Shown one piece after another: positions 1 to 9,146 of a stretch of DNA of 47,349 nt. The stretch is from Candidatus Helarchaeota archaeon (GTDB lineage: Archaea > Asgardarchaeota > Lokiarchaeia > Helarchaeales > RDOG01), in assembly GCA_029838215.1 (NCBI GenBank), contig JALGVI010000003.1:85350-132698 (forward strand). The letters are read 5' to 3'. The notes below the pieces were generated by a model, which saw only the letters and a program-made list of their open reading frames with translations, did not search any database and was not told the DNA's origin. A program made the translations under genes and the position numbers. Positions within the stretch are counted from its first letter, which is position 1, and every line of letters begins with the position of its first letter.

Positions 1-17
1 GATTGAATTTCCTCTAT

Positions 18-34
18 TTCAACAATTTGTTGAA
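18..34. terminator. AT-rich perfect inverted repeat followed by a T run
   Basis: TTCAACAA and TTGTTGAA flank a single T, giving an 8-bp perfect stem, and a run of six T follows directly. This could end a rightward transcript that enters from outside the window, or it could be a protein-binding palindrome. No gene can be read to its left inside the window, so the role is unproven. Confidence 0.3.
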
Positions 35-114
35 TTTTTTGTTAAATTTGTAAATAAAAGCTTAATTGGTGTTGTTTTTTCTGTTGAAAATAACAAATTT
101 GATAGGAATTGCTC

Positions 115-146
115 CTTGGTTACAAGAACTCAAACTTGGTAACAAG
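115..146. promoter_or_regulatory. pair of CTTGGTWACAAG repeats, operator-like
   Basis: CTTGGTTACAAG (115-126) and CTTGGTAACAAG (135-146) are near-identical 12-mers whose starts lie 20 bp apart, about two helical turns. Each has complementary CTTG/CAAG ends, as expected for a dimeric regulator site. They lie about 100 bp before the start codon at 242, upstream of two TATTTAAGT repeats (161-169 and 179-187). Binding of a regulator here is inference. Confidence 0.4.
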
Positions 147-241
147 AGTTTTTTCCTTTCTATTTAAGTCGTGCTAAAGATATTTAAGTAGGCACGGAAT
201 TATAATATCTTACTAAAATTCGCGTAAAGAAGTGGTCTAGA

Positions 242-418
242 ATGAGTGAAGAAGAGAATCCCCCATCTCCCGAAGAATTAAAGGCAATGATGGAAAAAGC
301 TGCCAAAGTTGCAGAAGAAAAACGCGCTGCACAGGAAGCAAAGGTTGGCTCTTTAGACTTATCTGATAAAGAAGCCCTAGAAAAGCATTTAGCAGATAAG
401 GCAAGTAAACAAGGCTAA
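242..418 (+). CDS. small charged helical protein of unknown function (58 aa)
   Basis: An ATG-started reading frame of 58 codons ends in TAA. The protein begins MSEEENPPSPEELKAMMEKA and is rich in Glu, Lys and Ala, with no membrane segment, cysteine or known motif; it should form one or two amphipathic helices. I do not recognise a family. It is kept because it fills an otherwise gene-free stretch, has a start codon and frame with clean coding composition, and sits behind a pair of operator-like repeats at 115-146. It is transcribed in the same direction as the acyl-CoA synthetase about 200 bp downstream, but the gap makes a shared operon uncertain. Confidence 0.55.
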   Translation: MSEEENPPSPEELKAMMEKAAKVAEEKRAAQEAKVGSLDLSDKEALEKHLADKASKQG

Positions 419-625
419 ACTTCTCCTTTCATTTTTTCTTATCAAACAAAACCGAATCCATCTCATTCCTAATTTTTTTCAATTCTCTGATTTTTGATAT
501 TTTAAAATCCAAAATTAATGATTTTAAGACGTCCCGGATCCGTAATAAGTATTTTAAGTCACGAATGACATATCCGTGAATAAACTAATTTACTAATCTT
601 TGCAAAATACTTAAGAGGTTAAATA

Positions 626-2638
626 ATGGCGAAGTCTCCCTTCAAAAAAATGTTTGACATCAAAGCAAACTATTACCCGAAAGATCGACTTTCGATCGTT
701 TATGGAAAAAAACACCTGACATGGAAAGAAGAACAGGCTAGAATCAATAAGCTTGCATACATGCTCAAGAAAAAATATAAAGTGATAAAAGGCGATAAGG
801 TCGCAGTTTTAATGCATAATCGACCTGAATTCGTTGAAGCGAATCTCGCTCTTCAGACTTTAGGCGCGATTCCCGTTCCTGTCAACTATCGTTATGTTGC
901 ATCCGAATTGGAATTCTTATTGAATAATTGCGATGCAATTGGGATCATCTTTGAAGAAAGTGCTACTGATATTGTAATGGGTGCTAAACCTTCATCTCCA
1001 AACGTCCGTTTTTACATCTGTGTTGGTGAAACAATACCTGAAGGAATGGATAAATATGATGGCGTTTTGGCGGCAGGTAAAAACAAGGACATTAAAGTAA
1101 ACGTGGATCCTGATGACGTTGCCGTAATTATTTATACAGGCGGCACGACAGGTCGTCCAAAAGGTGTAATGCTCACTTATGAGAATATGCTCGTTAATCA
1201 AGAAGCCACGATCAAGCTTTTGGTGACTTTCTTGCCTTCGGTTGATGACATTGATTATCCAAAATACGCAAGAAGCAAGGGTGAAGCAAAATTAATGAAC
1301 GTTTTGAATCTTTTAATCGGGCAAATGTATCAAAATCTTTTTAAAGGTCCAGAAGATCGGAAAATATTAGTTTTCGACATTGGAACTAAGACAGGTGTGG
1401 ACATTCCACCGATGACCATTCGGCAAGTTGAAGAAAAAGTAAAGATTTTCAACGGAAAACCTGAAAAATATGACGTCCTATTTCGTGGTTCAATTTTCGA
1501 TCAAATGCGGGATTTTATCAACCTTCTTCCAAAATCGTATAGCAAGAAGGGCAAACTAAGTCTTCTTCCCACGTTGATCTGGAAATTCCTTTTAGGCGGA
1601 GTCAAGTTAGAAGGGTCTTTTGGAGACCGAATGGCAATGATTAATTCGCTAATGGCAAAACCTGACGATGATAGCCTCCAAAGAATGTTATTGACTCCTC
1701 CGATGTTCCATCTGGCTGCGTATGCATTGTGGACTTTCAACTGGCTGATCTCCGGTGCTCTAATTGTCATTCCTGAAAGTGAAAGTTTCGTTCCCCAAGA
1801 GATAATTGAACTCTCAAATAGAGAGAATATAACATGGACATTTTTCGTGCCAACACAATGGAAGCGAATAATCAAATATCTTGAGAAAGAACACCCTGAT
1901 TTCAAGTTGGATTCTCTAAAAGTTGCATTCTCGGGTGCCGCCTTACTTAGGGCTAAAGTGAAGAAACAAATTCTTAAATACTTCCCTGAAGTTCTAATAA
2001 TTGATGTCTTTGGTCAAACGGAAATGGCTCCCGCTGCATCCGTGAAAATTGATGGTGATGAATCATCTCTTAGAGATCGATCCGTGGGGCAAGTCGTTCC
2101 CAACATCGAAATAAAAATTGTCGATGAAAACGGAAATGAAGTACCTGAAGGCGTTACTGGGGAGATTTATTATCGTGGACCAAACGTGATGAAAGGGTAT
2201 TACGGTGATGCGGAAAAAACTGCTGCAACAATCGATGAAGACGGCTGGTTGCATTCAGGTGATTTAGGTTATTTTAAGAATGGCGAGTTGTACACTGTCG
2301 ATAGAAAGAAAGAATGCATAAATACCGGTGGAGAAAAAGTCTTTCCACTTGAAGTAGAGGAAATCATTGTTGAGCATCCTGGCGTGAAAGAAGTTTGCGT
2401 TATCGGCGTGCCTGATGAGGATTGGGGCTCAACTGTTCGGGCGATCGTGATTCCTGAAGAAGGTGCCAAACCAACAGCACAAGAAATCATGGATTTCTGT
2501 AAGGGTAAAATGGCGGGTTATAAAAAGCCAAGATCCGTGGTCTTCGTCAAGGAGTTCCCATTAAACCCTGTTGGAAAAGTTCTTAGGCAAAAAATACGCG
2601 AATTATATGGAAAACCGGACCAACCACAAGAAGCTTGA
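626..2638 (+). CDS. AMP-forming acyl-CoA synthetase with a large internal insert
   Basis: This 670-residue protein belongs to the ANL (acyl/aryl-CoA synthetase) superfamily, which activates a carboxylic acid with ATP to an acyl-AMP and transfers it to CoA. The P-loop-like motif YTGGTTGRPKGV is at about residues 169-180. The adenylate-binding FGQTEM, the hinge-region DRKKECINTGGEKVFPLEVE and the C-terminal lysine motif PVGKVLRQK are all present, so it should be active. Between the P-loop and the motif TPPMFHLAAY (about residue 352) lie some 170 residues where relatives have about 25. This insert explains the length (670 against the usual 500-560) and resembles nothing I know. A GAGGT site lies 7 nt before the ATG. 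The substrate cannot be read from the sequence; a medium- or long-chain fatty acid is the default guess. Confidence 0.9.
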   Translation: MAKSPFKKMFDIKANYYPKDRLSIVYGKKHLTWKEEQARINKLAYMLKKKYKVIKGDKVAVLMHNRPEFVEANLALQTLGAIPVPVNYRYVASELEFLLNNCDAIGIIFEESATDIVMGAKPSSPNVRFYICVGETIPEGMDKYDGVLAAGKNKDIKVNVDPDDVAVIIYTGGTTGRPKGVMLTYENMLVNQEATIKLLVTFLPSVDDIDYPKYARSKGEAKLMNVLNLLIGQMYQNLFKGPEDRKILVFDIGTKTGVDIPPMTIRQVEEKVKIFNGKPEKYDVLFRGSIFDQMRDFINLLPKSYSKKGKLSLLPTLIWKFLLGGVKLEGSFGDRMAMINSLMAKPDDDSLQRMLLTPPMFHLAAYALWTFNWLISGALIVIPESESFVPQEIIELSNRENITWTFFVPTQWKRIIKYLEKEHPDFKLDSLKVAFSGAALLRAKVKKQILKYFPEVLIIDVFGQTEMAPAASVKIDGDESSLRDRSVGQVVPNIEIKIVDENGNEVPEGVTGEIYYRGPNVMKGYYGDAEKTAATIDEDGWLHSGDLGYFKNGELYTVDRKKECINTGGEKVFPLEVEEIIVEHPGVKEVCVIGVPDEDWGSTVRAIVIPEEGAKPTAQEIMDFCKGKMAGYKKPRSVVFVKEFPLNPVGKVLRQKIRELYGKPDQPQEA

Positions 2639-2670
2639 ACCAATTTTAACTTCTCTTTTTATTTTATTTG

Positions 2671-2689
2671 CTTTTTTTTATTTTTTTTC
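2671..2689 (+). terminator. T-rich terminator after the acyl-CoA synthetase
   Basis: Two runs of eight T separated by A lie 33 nt after the stop codon at 2638, the usual form of archaeal intrinsic termination. The tract falls inside a longer open frame that continues into the HD-domain gene, which argues that the downstream gene starts after it. Confidence 0.5.
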
Positions 2690-2741
2690 TATTTTGAAGC
2701 ATCAATATATTTTTGAGGATCTTCTCCGAAAGAAAGAATTG

Positions 2742-3257
2742 ATGGTATTGCCTGAAAAAGCTCTCGAATTTGCACGACAAAAACATGCCGGACAAAGAAG
2801 AAAAGTGAGCAACGCCGAGTATGTCGTCCATCCAATAAACGTAGCAAAAATTCTTGAGAAATATGGCTGTCAAGAACCATTCCTAAGTGCTGCACTTCTA
2901 CATGATACGATCGAAGATACTTCGACAACCTATGACGAAATTTTGGTTCAATTTGGACGCGATATTGCTGACTTGGTTCGAGAACTCACGAACGATAAGA
3001 GAGAAATAAAAAAAATTGGCAAGACGCAATATCTACTAGAAAAATTAAAAAACATGAGTTCCAAAGCACTCACGATAAAATTAGCCGATCGATTGGATAA
3101 TATTCGTGATTTACATTTGGCATCTAAAGAGTTTCGGGAGCGATATTATACTGAAACAAAAGAAATTCTCCAGAATTTGCGTGGCAGCCTGACATCTCTA
3201 CAACAAGAACTCCGAAAACAAATACTTGAAACTCTGGATGATCTGAACATGTCTTGA
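2742..3257 (+). CDS. MESH1-like (p)ppGpp hydrolase homologue (HD domain)
   Basis: From the ATG at 2742 the product has 171 residues, close to the size of metazoan and bacterial MESH1 small alarmone hydrolases. Family motifs are in order: FARQKHAGQRRKVS with HPINVAKIL, the metal site ALLHDTIEDT (the HDxxED form seen in hydrolase-competent enzymes), a tract NDKREIKKIGK, and KLADRLDNIRDL. No synthetase or regulatory domain is present. The frame is open back to 2571, which would overlap the previous gene and add a hydrophobic N terminus. I prefer 2742 because that extension is the translation of a poly-T terminator tract, a TATA-like ATATATTTTT sits about 30 nt upstream, and the resulting length fits the family. 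MESH1 in animals also hydrolyses NADPH, so the substrate here is open. Confidence 0.8.
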   Translation: MVLPEKALEFARQKHAGQRRKVSNAEYVVHPINVAKILEKYGCQEPFLSAALLHDTIEDTSTTYDEILVQFGRDIADLVRELTNDKREIKKIGKTQYLLEKLKNMSSKALTIKLADRLDNIRDLHLASKEFRERYYTETKEILQNLRGSLTSLQQELRKQILETLDDLNMS

Positions 3258-3285
3258 AAGCTCCATGTTTTTAATATTAGAATGA

Positions 3286-4341
3286 ATGACCGAGCGTGAA
3301 AACGTGCCAACGAGCATTCTCAAGTTAGAAGGACAAACTGTCTACTTTAAATCAAGTGAAGCCATGGATGAACTCGATTCAGAAACTGTCCAATTAATAG
3401 TTACTTCTCCACCTTACTGGAACGTCAGGGACTATGGAGGAGAACAATTGGGATTTGGACAATCCTATCAAGAATATGTCAAGTCATTGAATCGAGTCTG
3501 GAATGAATGCATCCGAGTTTTGAAACCAAATGGGAAAATCGCTGTAAATTTCCAACCGTTACCAATCAATTCAAAAAACAGCGGCTTTAATCGTCGCGTT
3601 ATTAAAAATATCATGCATGACGTGGAAAAATTCATGCAAGAAAGCGGGCTTTATTTAAGTTCCATGTTTTTCTGGGATAAATCTGAGTATATTAATACCG
3701 TCAGCTGGGGAAGTTACCCTAAACCCACGAATATTTACTCAAACACGAGTTTTGAAGAAATCTTTATTTGGGTAAAACCCGGGAACACGAGAAAGATACC
3801 GAAGGAGATTCTTGATCGTAACCTCTTGTCAAAGGAAGAATGGCGGCATTGGGCAGTTCGCTGCATTTGGGACGATATTAGTCCTGTTATTAAAATAAAT
3901 TCAAAAGGTGAAAATCGATTCGGTCATTCTGCCCCTTTTCCTGAAGATATTCCTTATCGCGTAATAAAAATGCATACAGTTGAAGGAGAACTTGTCCTTG
4001 ATCCTTTTCTAGGGTCAGGAACTACTTTAAAAATGTGTAGAATTCTTAATAGAAAAGGGATTGGATACGAAATCAATTCGAAATTTCGCAGCTTGATTGA
4101 GAATCGAATTCAAGAAGACTGGACGCCACCTTCAATTGAACCTCAATACAAGACCATTGGTACAACGACTTTTGGAAAAATATTAACTGACGTGATTGAA
4201 GAAACGCTGGCTTACTTGGAAGATGAAAAATTGATAGAAAAAACACCTGAAACCCTGACACCTTTAAAAAGCAGGATTCTTAAAAAACTTGAGAAAAAAT
4301 ACCCGAGACTTCTCTCAAAAGCATTTTTAAAGAAGGTTTGA
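3286..4341 (+). CDS. beta-class DNA methyltransferase (N4-cytosine or N6-adenine)
   Basis: This 351-residue enzyme has the catalytic motif TSPPYWN at about residues 40-46 preceding the SAM-binding motif DPFLGSGTT at about residues 241-249, the order of the beta class. SPPY is more often found in N4-cytosine enzymes, but N6-adenine cannot be excluded. FWDK and the NTVSWGS stretch lie in the variable target-recognition region. The final 65 residues form a lysine-rich helical tail beyond the catalytic fold. No restriction endonuclease is encoded next to it: an HD hydrolase homologue is upstream and an alpha/beta hydrolase downstream, so it looks solitary. An overlapping ATG at 3282 runs into a stop after five codons and is not the start. 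Confidence 0.88.
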   Translation: MTERENVPTSILKLEGQTVYFKSSEAMDELDSETVQLIVTSPPYWNVRDYGGEQLGFGQSYQEYVKSLNRVWNECIRVLKPNGKIAVNFQPLPINSKNSGFNRRVIKNIMHDVEKFMQESGLYLSSMFFWDKSEYINTVSWGSYPKPTNIYSNTSFEEIFIWVKPGNTRKIPKEILDRNLLSKEEWRHWAVRCIWDDISPVIKINSKGENRFGHSAPFPEDIPYRVIKMHTVEGELVLDPFLGSGTTLKMCRILNRKGIGYEINSKFRSLIENRIQEDWTPPSIEPQYKTIGTTTFGKILTDVIEETLAYLEDEKLIEKTPETLTPLKSRILKKLEKKYPRLLSKAFLKKV

Positions 4342-4405
4342 GAGATATATCAATAATTAAGATATTTTTGTAGAAAAAAATTTCATTTTTAACTGAGGTG
4401 AAGAA

Positions 4406-5218
4406 ATGCCGCACGTAAAATTAAAGAATGGTTATAAAGTCCATTATATTGAAAATGGAACTGGAATGCCGGTTGTTTTCATACATGGTTTTTTAGGATC
4501 ATCTTGGCTTTTTGAAGCTCAAATTGAGCATTTTTCGAAAAATTATCGTGCCATTGCAATCGATCATCTTGGTCATGGAAAGTCGGATAAGCCTGAAGAA
4601 GAACAATATAAACTCTCGGATCTTGCTAAATATCTTGACGAAGTTCTTCAACAAATCGTTGGCGATGAGAAGATCGTGCTTGCAGGACATAGTATGGGAG
4701 GAATGATCTCGCTAATATATGCAACGACACCTGATTTTGCAAGAAGATTACGGGGATTAATTTTAATGTCAACGGCTCCAAAACTTCAAAATCCCGGTCT
4801 CATCAAATATATTGAAGATATTGATGCTGGAAATTTGAAAATCGTAGAACGAGATTCCGTATCCACGATCTTGGTGGATTTGTGCTTTCATCGTTCATAT
4901 AAGCGAGCTCATAAAGATCTTGTCAAGGAGTTCATAGATCTCACATTGGAAAACAAAGAATTCGTCGGAGTTCGGACGATGCACTCTATCGTTCTGGATT
5001 ATAATGTGGAAGATAAATTAAAGACGATCTCCGTTCCAACATTAATCTTGACAGGTGATAAGGACATCTTCATACTTCCGAAAGAGTCTGAATTAATGAA
5101 TGAACTCATCCCTAATTCGAAATTAGTTAAATTCTCACCAAAAATAGGTCACATGATCCAATTTGAGGCACGAGAAGAATATCATAAAGCTGTCGATGAA
5201 TTCTTACAACAAATTTAA
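4406..5218 (+). CDS. alpha/beta-fold hydrolase
   Basis: The 270-residue protein shows the alpha/beta-hydrolase pattern: oxyanion-hole HGFLGSSW near residue 28, the nucleophile elbow GHSMGG (Ser about residue 96), the acid in TGDKD near residue 220 and the catalytic His in IGHMIQFE near residue 250. It has no signal peptide, so it should be cytoplasmic. The ATG follows GAGGTG by 6 nt, a strong ribosome site. Relatives include esterases, C-C hydrolases and haloperoxidase-like enzymes; the substrate cannot be read. It converges with the methyltransferase gene on the opposite strand, 24 bp away. Confidence 0.85.
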   Translation: MPHVKLKNGYKVHYIENGTGMPVVFIHGFLGSSWLFEAQIEHFSKNYRAIAIDHLGHGKSDKPEEEQYKLSDLAKYLDEVLQQIVGDEKIVLAGHSMGGMISLIYATTPDFARRLRGLILMSTAPKLQNPGLIKYIEDIDAGNLKIVERDSVSTILVDLCFHRSYKRAHKDLVKEFIDLTLENKEFVGVRTMHSIVLDYNVEDKLKTISVPTLILTGDKDIFILPKESELMNELIPNSKLVKFSPKIGHMIQFEAREEYHKAVDEFLQQI

Positions 5219-5242
5219 CTAAACCTTTCTCATTTTTTTCTT

Positions 5243-7816
5243 TTACTTTGACAGACGTAATTTTCTCTTTGCTTTTTGATGGCGTTTTTCAATGAGTTCT
5301 CGCGTTGCTCGAAAAACATGCTTTTGTTCTTTTTCATTCAATTTGAGAATGTCAAAAATTATTTCATCAAATGGATTTGACCGAGCACTTGAAGTTCTTG
5401 TCATGGTGTCTTGCAAGGGTAAGTCTTGGTAAGTCTTAACGAGCATTGTTTCAAGATGAATTTCTTGAAAAAATTCTTTTCTAATGACGGGTATTTGGCG
5501 ATAGTCCGTGGGATCGATCTTTAGGAGTCCGCCACCGAGATTTCTCTTTCCAAATAGCTCCATGAAAAGCCACCCTACAATCGAATTAAAAAAAATCCAT
5601 AATGGATGGCTGTACTCTTTATCTTTCAGCCGAATTTCCGTGAAACTATTGCTTGTGATTGCTTTAGCATCATTTATTGTGCAAAAATGTTTTGTTCCGA
5701 CTCCACACGGTAAAATTAAGTCTGCAGGAATCCTTACCGGTATTTTCCACCATTCTTTTTTCCGGGAAAGTGTTTTTGTTTGATTAATTCCTGTTCGTTC
5801 AGCCCATCTAATATATCCTAATGCTTTCGTGCCTTGAAGTTCTTCTCGGGACTTTGGGCAGTAGAAGAAATATCTTGGTACTTGCTCCGATAATAGGACT
5901 AAACTTCTGACATCTCGTGTTGTTTTTAATCCCAATTTCAAAAACTCTGCTTCAAGAGAATATTTCCGTGCAGTTTCTTGTAATGGATAAAAGAATTCAT
6001 TGGCACCTGTTGATTTTCCTTCATTCACTTCAAGGTTTTGAATTGCTCCTAATTGAATGAAAATCTCGGCATTTTTTTCGATAATGATATGAAAGATATT
6101 CGGAGCGTGAAAAAAATAAGTTCCCCATTTTAAACCAAAATATTGCGTATCTGTCCCAGTTTCACCCCTTATTTTGCACGCTTTTTTAAACAAGTCGCCT
6201 TGTTCTACTTGAATTTCTTTCCACTCTGGCTTAGCGGCTGTGTCAATGTGTGTGTTGAATTTCCTAATTGACTTTTTTGAAATAACGTCTTTAAAACTAG
6301 ATCTCAGATGAATGAAACGGACGGAGTTACTAAAAAGAACTTCACTTCCCTTAGGTGCCTGCAAAAACGTAATTATTGTATTTATTTCTGCATCAAAGGT
6401 CTTTTTTGTGGGATTTATGATGGTAAGTATTTTAATATGGGTGAGAAGAAATTCTTGAAATTTCCTTCCGTATTCCGTATCTAGCCATGAATTCGTCGTG
6501 ATAAAGCAAAGAATGCCTCTTGGTTTTAAACGAGCCAAAAAATGATAAAAAAAATACATGCAATAGTCTGAACGTCCACTTACTTGAACATTTTCATTCC
6601 AGAGTGAATTGAGTTTCTGAATAATGCCTTTCTTGTATTGTTTGATCTCTCGATTACTGGGATTGGTGATGTTTGAAGGCACGATTTTTTCCTTTTCCAC
6701 GTAAGGAGGATTTCCAATAATAATATCAAATTTAGTACCATTCCAATTCAGATCATCGATAAGTGCATCTCCTTCAAGCAAATTGAATGACATTTCTGTT
6801 AAAGAAATATCACCAAGGTCAATATTTGATTCTTGAGAAATTGACATTAAAAACAATCTCAACTTGGTGAGCATCAGGGACCATGTCTGAATTTCGATTC
6901 CATGAATTGATTCTTGAATTATTTGCCTAATGATTTTTGAAGGATTGATCTTTTTTCCCATTAAATCATGAAGCTTCTCCTGAATTTCTTTCAGGATCAT
7001 GATCATTCCGGTTAGAAATGAGCCTGATCCGCACGCAGGATCGAGAATTCGTAATTTCCCTAGCATCTCAATGATTTTAGTAAGGACTTCTTTGGATGCT
7101 TCACGTATTTCAAAATCGAAGACGATTTGCAAGACCTGTTCATTCGAGAGTTCACTTGAAGTGGACAACCAATAGTATAATGCTTGACGGCACATGAAAT
7201 CAATTTCTGCAGGAGGCGTGAAAAAAACACCCGTCCGTAATCGATTTTCTTCCCATAAGGTATTTTCATGAATGTATCCCAAAATGTCGGGACATATACT
7301 ACTGGATGTCTCACTTAACGGTTCTTCTTTCAAAGTGAATTCAAATGTTAATCCTAATTCCTTGATAATCTCCGAAAATAAATTATCTGGTAAGTGTATC
7401 GAGAATATTTCTATTGGTATTGCATTTAAAACTTCATTCAATTGGGGAACTCTATCGAGAACGGTATCAAACCATTCTTTATAACTCAAAAATTCACGAA
7501 ATTCAAATTCATCCAATTTTTTTTTCAACAAGACTGAAGCAAGGACATCTTTGAAAAATGCATTTCTGCTTCCAAATTGATGTCTATATTGATTGAATAT
7601 CTCATGTAGAGTGATTTTTTTCAATTCTGGTGAATATATTTGCAGTTTTTCCATGAAAAAGATTATTATGATAAAGTCAATGGTTTTCTGAGCAAGTTCA
7701 TAAATTTCCGTGTTTGAGTGTTCTTCTTTTTTTATGGGTAATTGGATGATTTTTCGGAGGATTCGCTTGTATTTTTGAAGAAATTTCCCATATAGCTCAA
7801 ATTTGCGCTGACTCAC
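5243..7816 (-). CDS. large NPPY-type DNA adenine methyltransferase, Eco57I/PglX-like, nuclease not seen
   Basis: The 857-residue protein carries a gamma-class N6-adenine methyltransferase core: motif X TGVFFTPP (about residue 196), SAM motif ILDPACGSGSFL (about 255), and catalytic GNPPYVEKEK (about 368). A long C-terminal half with an IRWAERTG and IPVRIP pattern resembles target-recognition regions of type IIG and PglX-like enzymes. The first 190 residues are helical and show no recognisable PD-(D/E)XK nuclease motif, unlike true Eco57I. The start is a GTG with a weak upstream GGAG. It stands alone between an alpha/beta hydrolase and moeA, without BREX or DISARM partners. It could be an orphan modification enzyme or a restriction system whose nuclease I cannot see. 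Confidence 0.85.
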   Translation of the reverse strand: MSQRKFELYGKFLQKYKRILRKIIQLPIKKEEHSNTEIYELAQKTIDFIIIIFFMEKLQIYSPELKKITLHEIFNQYRHQFGSRNAFFKDVLASVLLKKKLDEFEFREFLSYKEWFDTVLDRVPQLNEVLNAIPIEIFSIHLPDNLFSEIIKELGLTFEFTLKEEPLSETSSSICPDILGYIHENTLWEENRLRTGVFFTPPAEIDFMCRQALYYWLSTSSELSNEQVLQIVFDFEIREASKEVLTKIIEMLGKLRILDPACGSGSFLTGMIMILKEIQEKLHDLMGKKINPSKIIRQIIQESIHGIEIQTWSLMLTKLRLFLMSISQESNIDLGDISLTEMSFNLLEGDALIDDLNWNGTKFDIIIGNPPYVEKEKIVPSNITNPSNREIKQYKKGIIQKLNSLWNENVQVSGRSDYCMYFFYHFLARLKPRGILCFITTNSWLDTEYGRKFQEFLLTHIKILTIINPTKKTFDAEINTIITFLQAPKGSEVLFSNSVRFIHLRSSFKDVISKKSIRKFNTHIDTAAKPEWKEIQVEQGDLFKKACKIRGETGTDTQYFGLKWGTYFFHAPNIFHIIIEKNAEIFIQLGAIQNLEVNEGKSTGANEFFYPLQETARKYSLEAEFLKLGLKTTRDVRSLVLLSEQVPRYFFYCPKSREELQGTKALGYIRWAERTGINQTKTLSRKKEWWKIPVRIPADLILPCGVGTKHFCTINDAKAITSNSFTEIRLKDKEYSHPLWIFFNSIVGWLFMELFGKRNLGGGLLKIDPTDYRQIPVIRKEFFQEIHLETMLVKTYQDLPLQDTMTRTSSARSNPFDEIIFDILKLNEKEQKHVFRATRELIEKRHQKAKRKLRLSK

Positions 7817-7889
7817 TCTTCTTTTGGCTCCTTTAACGAAGTCCCTTTAAATTAAGCTTGAAATCATGAGTTTTTATTGCTTCGCAACT

Positions 7890-9137
7890 TTACTCAAATA
7901 AGAAAACCCTGACTTTTTCCCCTTTTGGAACGATTGAAACTAGTTCAGGGATTTCTATATAACCATCAGCTTTTGCAAGTGTTGTAATTGATTCAGATCC
8001 TGTAGGAATTGGATATATTTTAAACATGCCCGCTTCCTCTTTCACGGATACCATTTTAAATTCAAGCCTGCCCTGTTCTGAATAGATACGCTTTGCAGTC
8101 TCGCCTTCAAGCGTTCGTTTTGTTTCTTTTGGTAAACGTGCTGCCTTATTGATTAATGGAGTAATGAATTGATTAAAAATTGTTAGACAACTAGTCGGAT
8201 ACCCTGGGAGAATAATAATGATCTTTACATTTTCTTCCACGTTGACGGCACAAATAAGTGTCGGTTTTCCTGGTTTGATTTGAATCCCGTGAATTAAGAA
8301 GATGATATCATCTAATTGTTTAACAATAGCGGGAAGATAGTCTCCAATACCTTTCGACGTGCCCCCTGAGAAAATAATAAAATCTGATTCTTTCAGTTCT
8401 CGTTTGAGAACCGTTTTTAATGAGTTTGGATCGTCTTTCAAGATTCCCTTAAAAATTGGTTGTCCACCAGCTCGTATTATGGCATGGTACAATGTAGTTG
8501 AATTAATGTCGTATATTTTCCCTGGTAATAATGGCTCTCCAGGGGTTAGAACCTCGTCTCCGGTGCTATATATGACTATTTTTGGTTTATTATAAACCTT
8601 TACTTGAGTCATTCCAACCGCACTTAAGACTCCCAAATCTCGAACGGTGAGAATTTTTCTTTTTGAAAGGATTTTTTCACCTTTTTTCACGTCAGTCCCT
8701 ATCTTGATGACGTATTGCCCTGGGGAAACCGCTTGAAATATCTTAACTTTATTTTCTAATTCTTCAACATTTTCAATCATGACTACTGCGTCTGCACCTT
8801 CGGGCAAGGGGGCACCTGTTGCGATTTTTACACATTGAGACTCTTGAACTGTTCCCTCGAAAGTCGCCCCTGCAGGAACTTCTCCAATTTTATTCAAGGT
8901 CACAGGAGTAGTTTCTGTGGCTTCAAATGTATCCCGTGCAACAACAGCATATCCATCCATGCGAGATTTGATAAAATGAGGAACATTAATAGGAGCGAAA
9001 ATATTGTCTGCCAGGACTCGGTTTTGAGCATCATTCAAATCAACAAGCTCTGTTTCGCGTGCAAGCCAAACAAGTCCGCTTAAGATATTTTCTACTTCTG
9101 TCTTAGTAATTGCCTGATAGAACCTTTCGTTTCCCAC
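7890..9137 (-). CDS. moeA: molybdopterin molybdenumtransferase MoeA (downstream copy)
   Basis: MoeA inserts molybdate or tungstate into adenylylated molybdopterin, the last step of basic cofactor synthesis. This 415-residue copy has the family signatures in order: SRMDGYAVVARDT, IATGAPLPEGADAV, STGDEVLTPGEPL, GGTSKGIGDYLP, IKPGKPT and LPGYPTSCL, followed by the C-terminal beta-barrel domain. It starts at a GTG preceded by GAGGTGA and lies 9 nt after another moeA gene, so the two form an operon and differ clearly in sequence. The substitution KGIGD where the other copy has VGERD suggests a specialised role. In archaea with tungsten enzymes the paired MoeA proteins are thought to divide metal choice or steps; this is inference. 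Confidence 0.93.
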   Translation of the reverse strand: MGNERFYQAITKTEVENILSGLVWLARETELVDLNDAQNRVLADNIFAPINVPHFIKSRMDGYAVVARDTFEATETTPVTLNKIGEVPAGATFEGTVQESQCVKIATGAPLPEGADAVVMIENVEELENKVKIFQAVSPGQYVIKIGTDVKKGEKILSKRKILTVRDLGVLSAVGMTQVKVYNKPKIVIYSTGDEVLTPGEPLLPGKIYDINSTTLYHAIIRAGGQPIFKGILKDDPNSLKTVLKRELKESDFIIFSGGTSKGIGDYLPAIVKQLDDIIFLIHGIQIKPGKPTLICAVNVEENVKIIIILPGYPTSCLTIFNQFITPLINKAARLPKETKRTLEGETAKRIYSEQGRLEFKMVSVKEEAGMFKIYPIPTGSESITTLAKADGYIEIPELVSIVPKGEKVRVFLFE

Positions 9138-9146
9138 AATATCACC

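Noticed and set aside
2571..2741. N-terminal extension of the HD gene with a hydrophobic segment
   Set aside because: It overlaps the acyl-CoA synthetase gene and its apparent membrane helix is the translation of a poly-T terminator; the shorter form matches family length.
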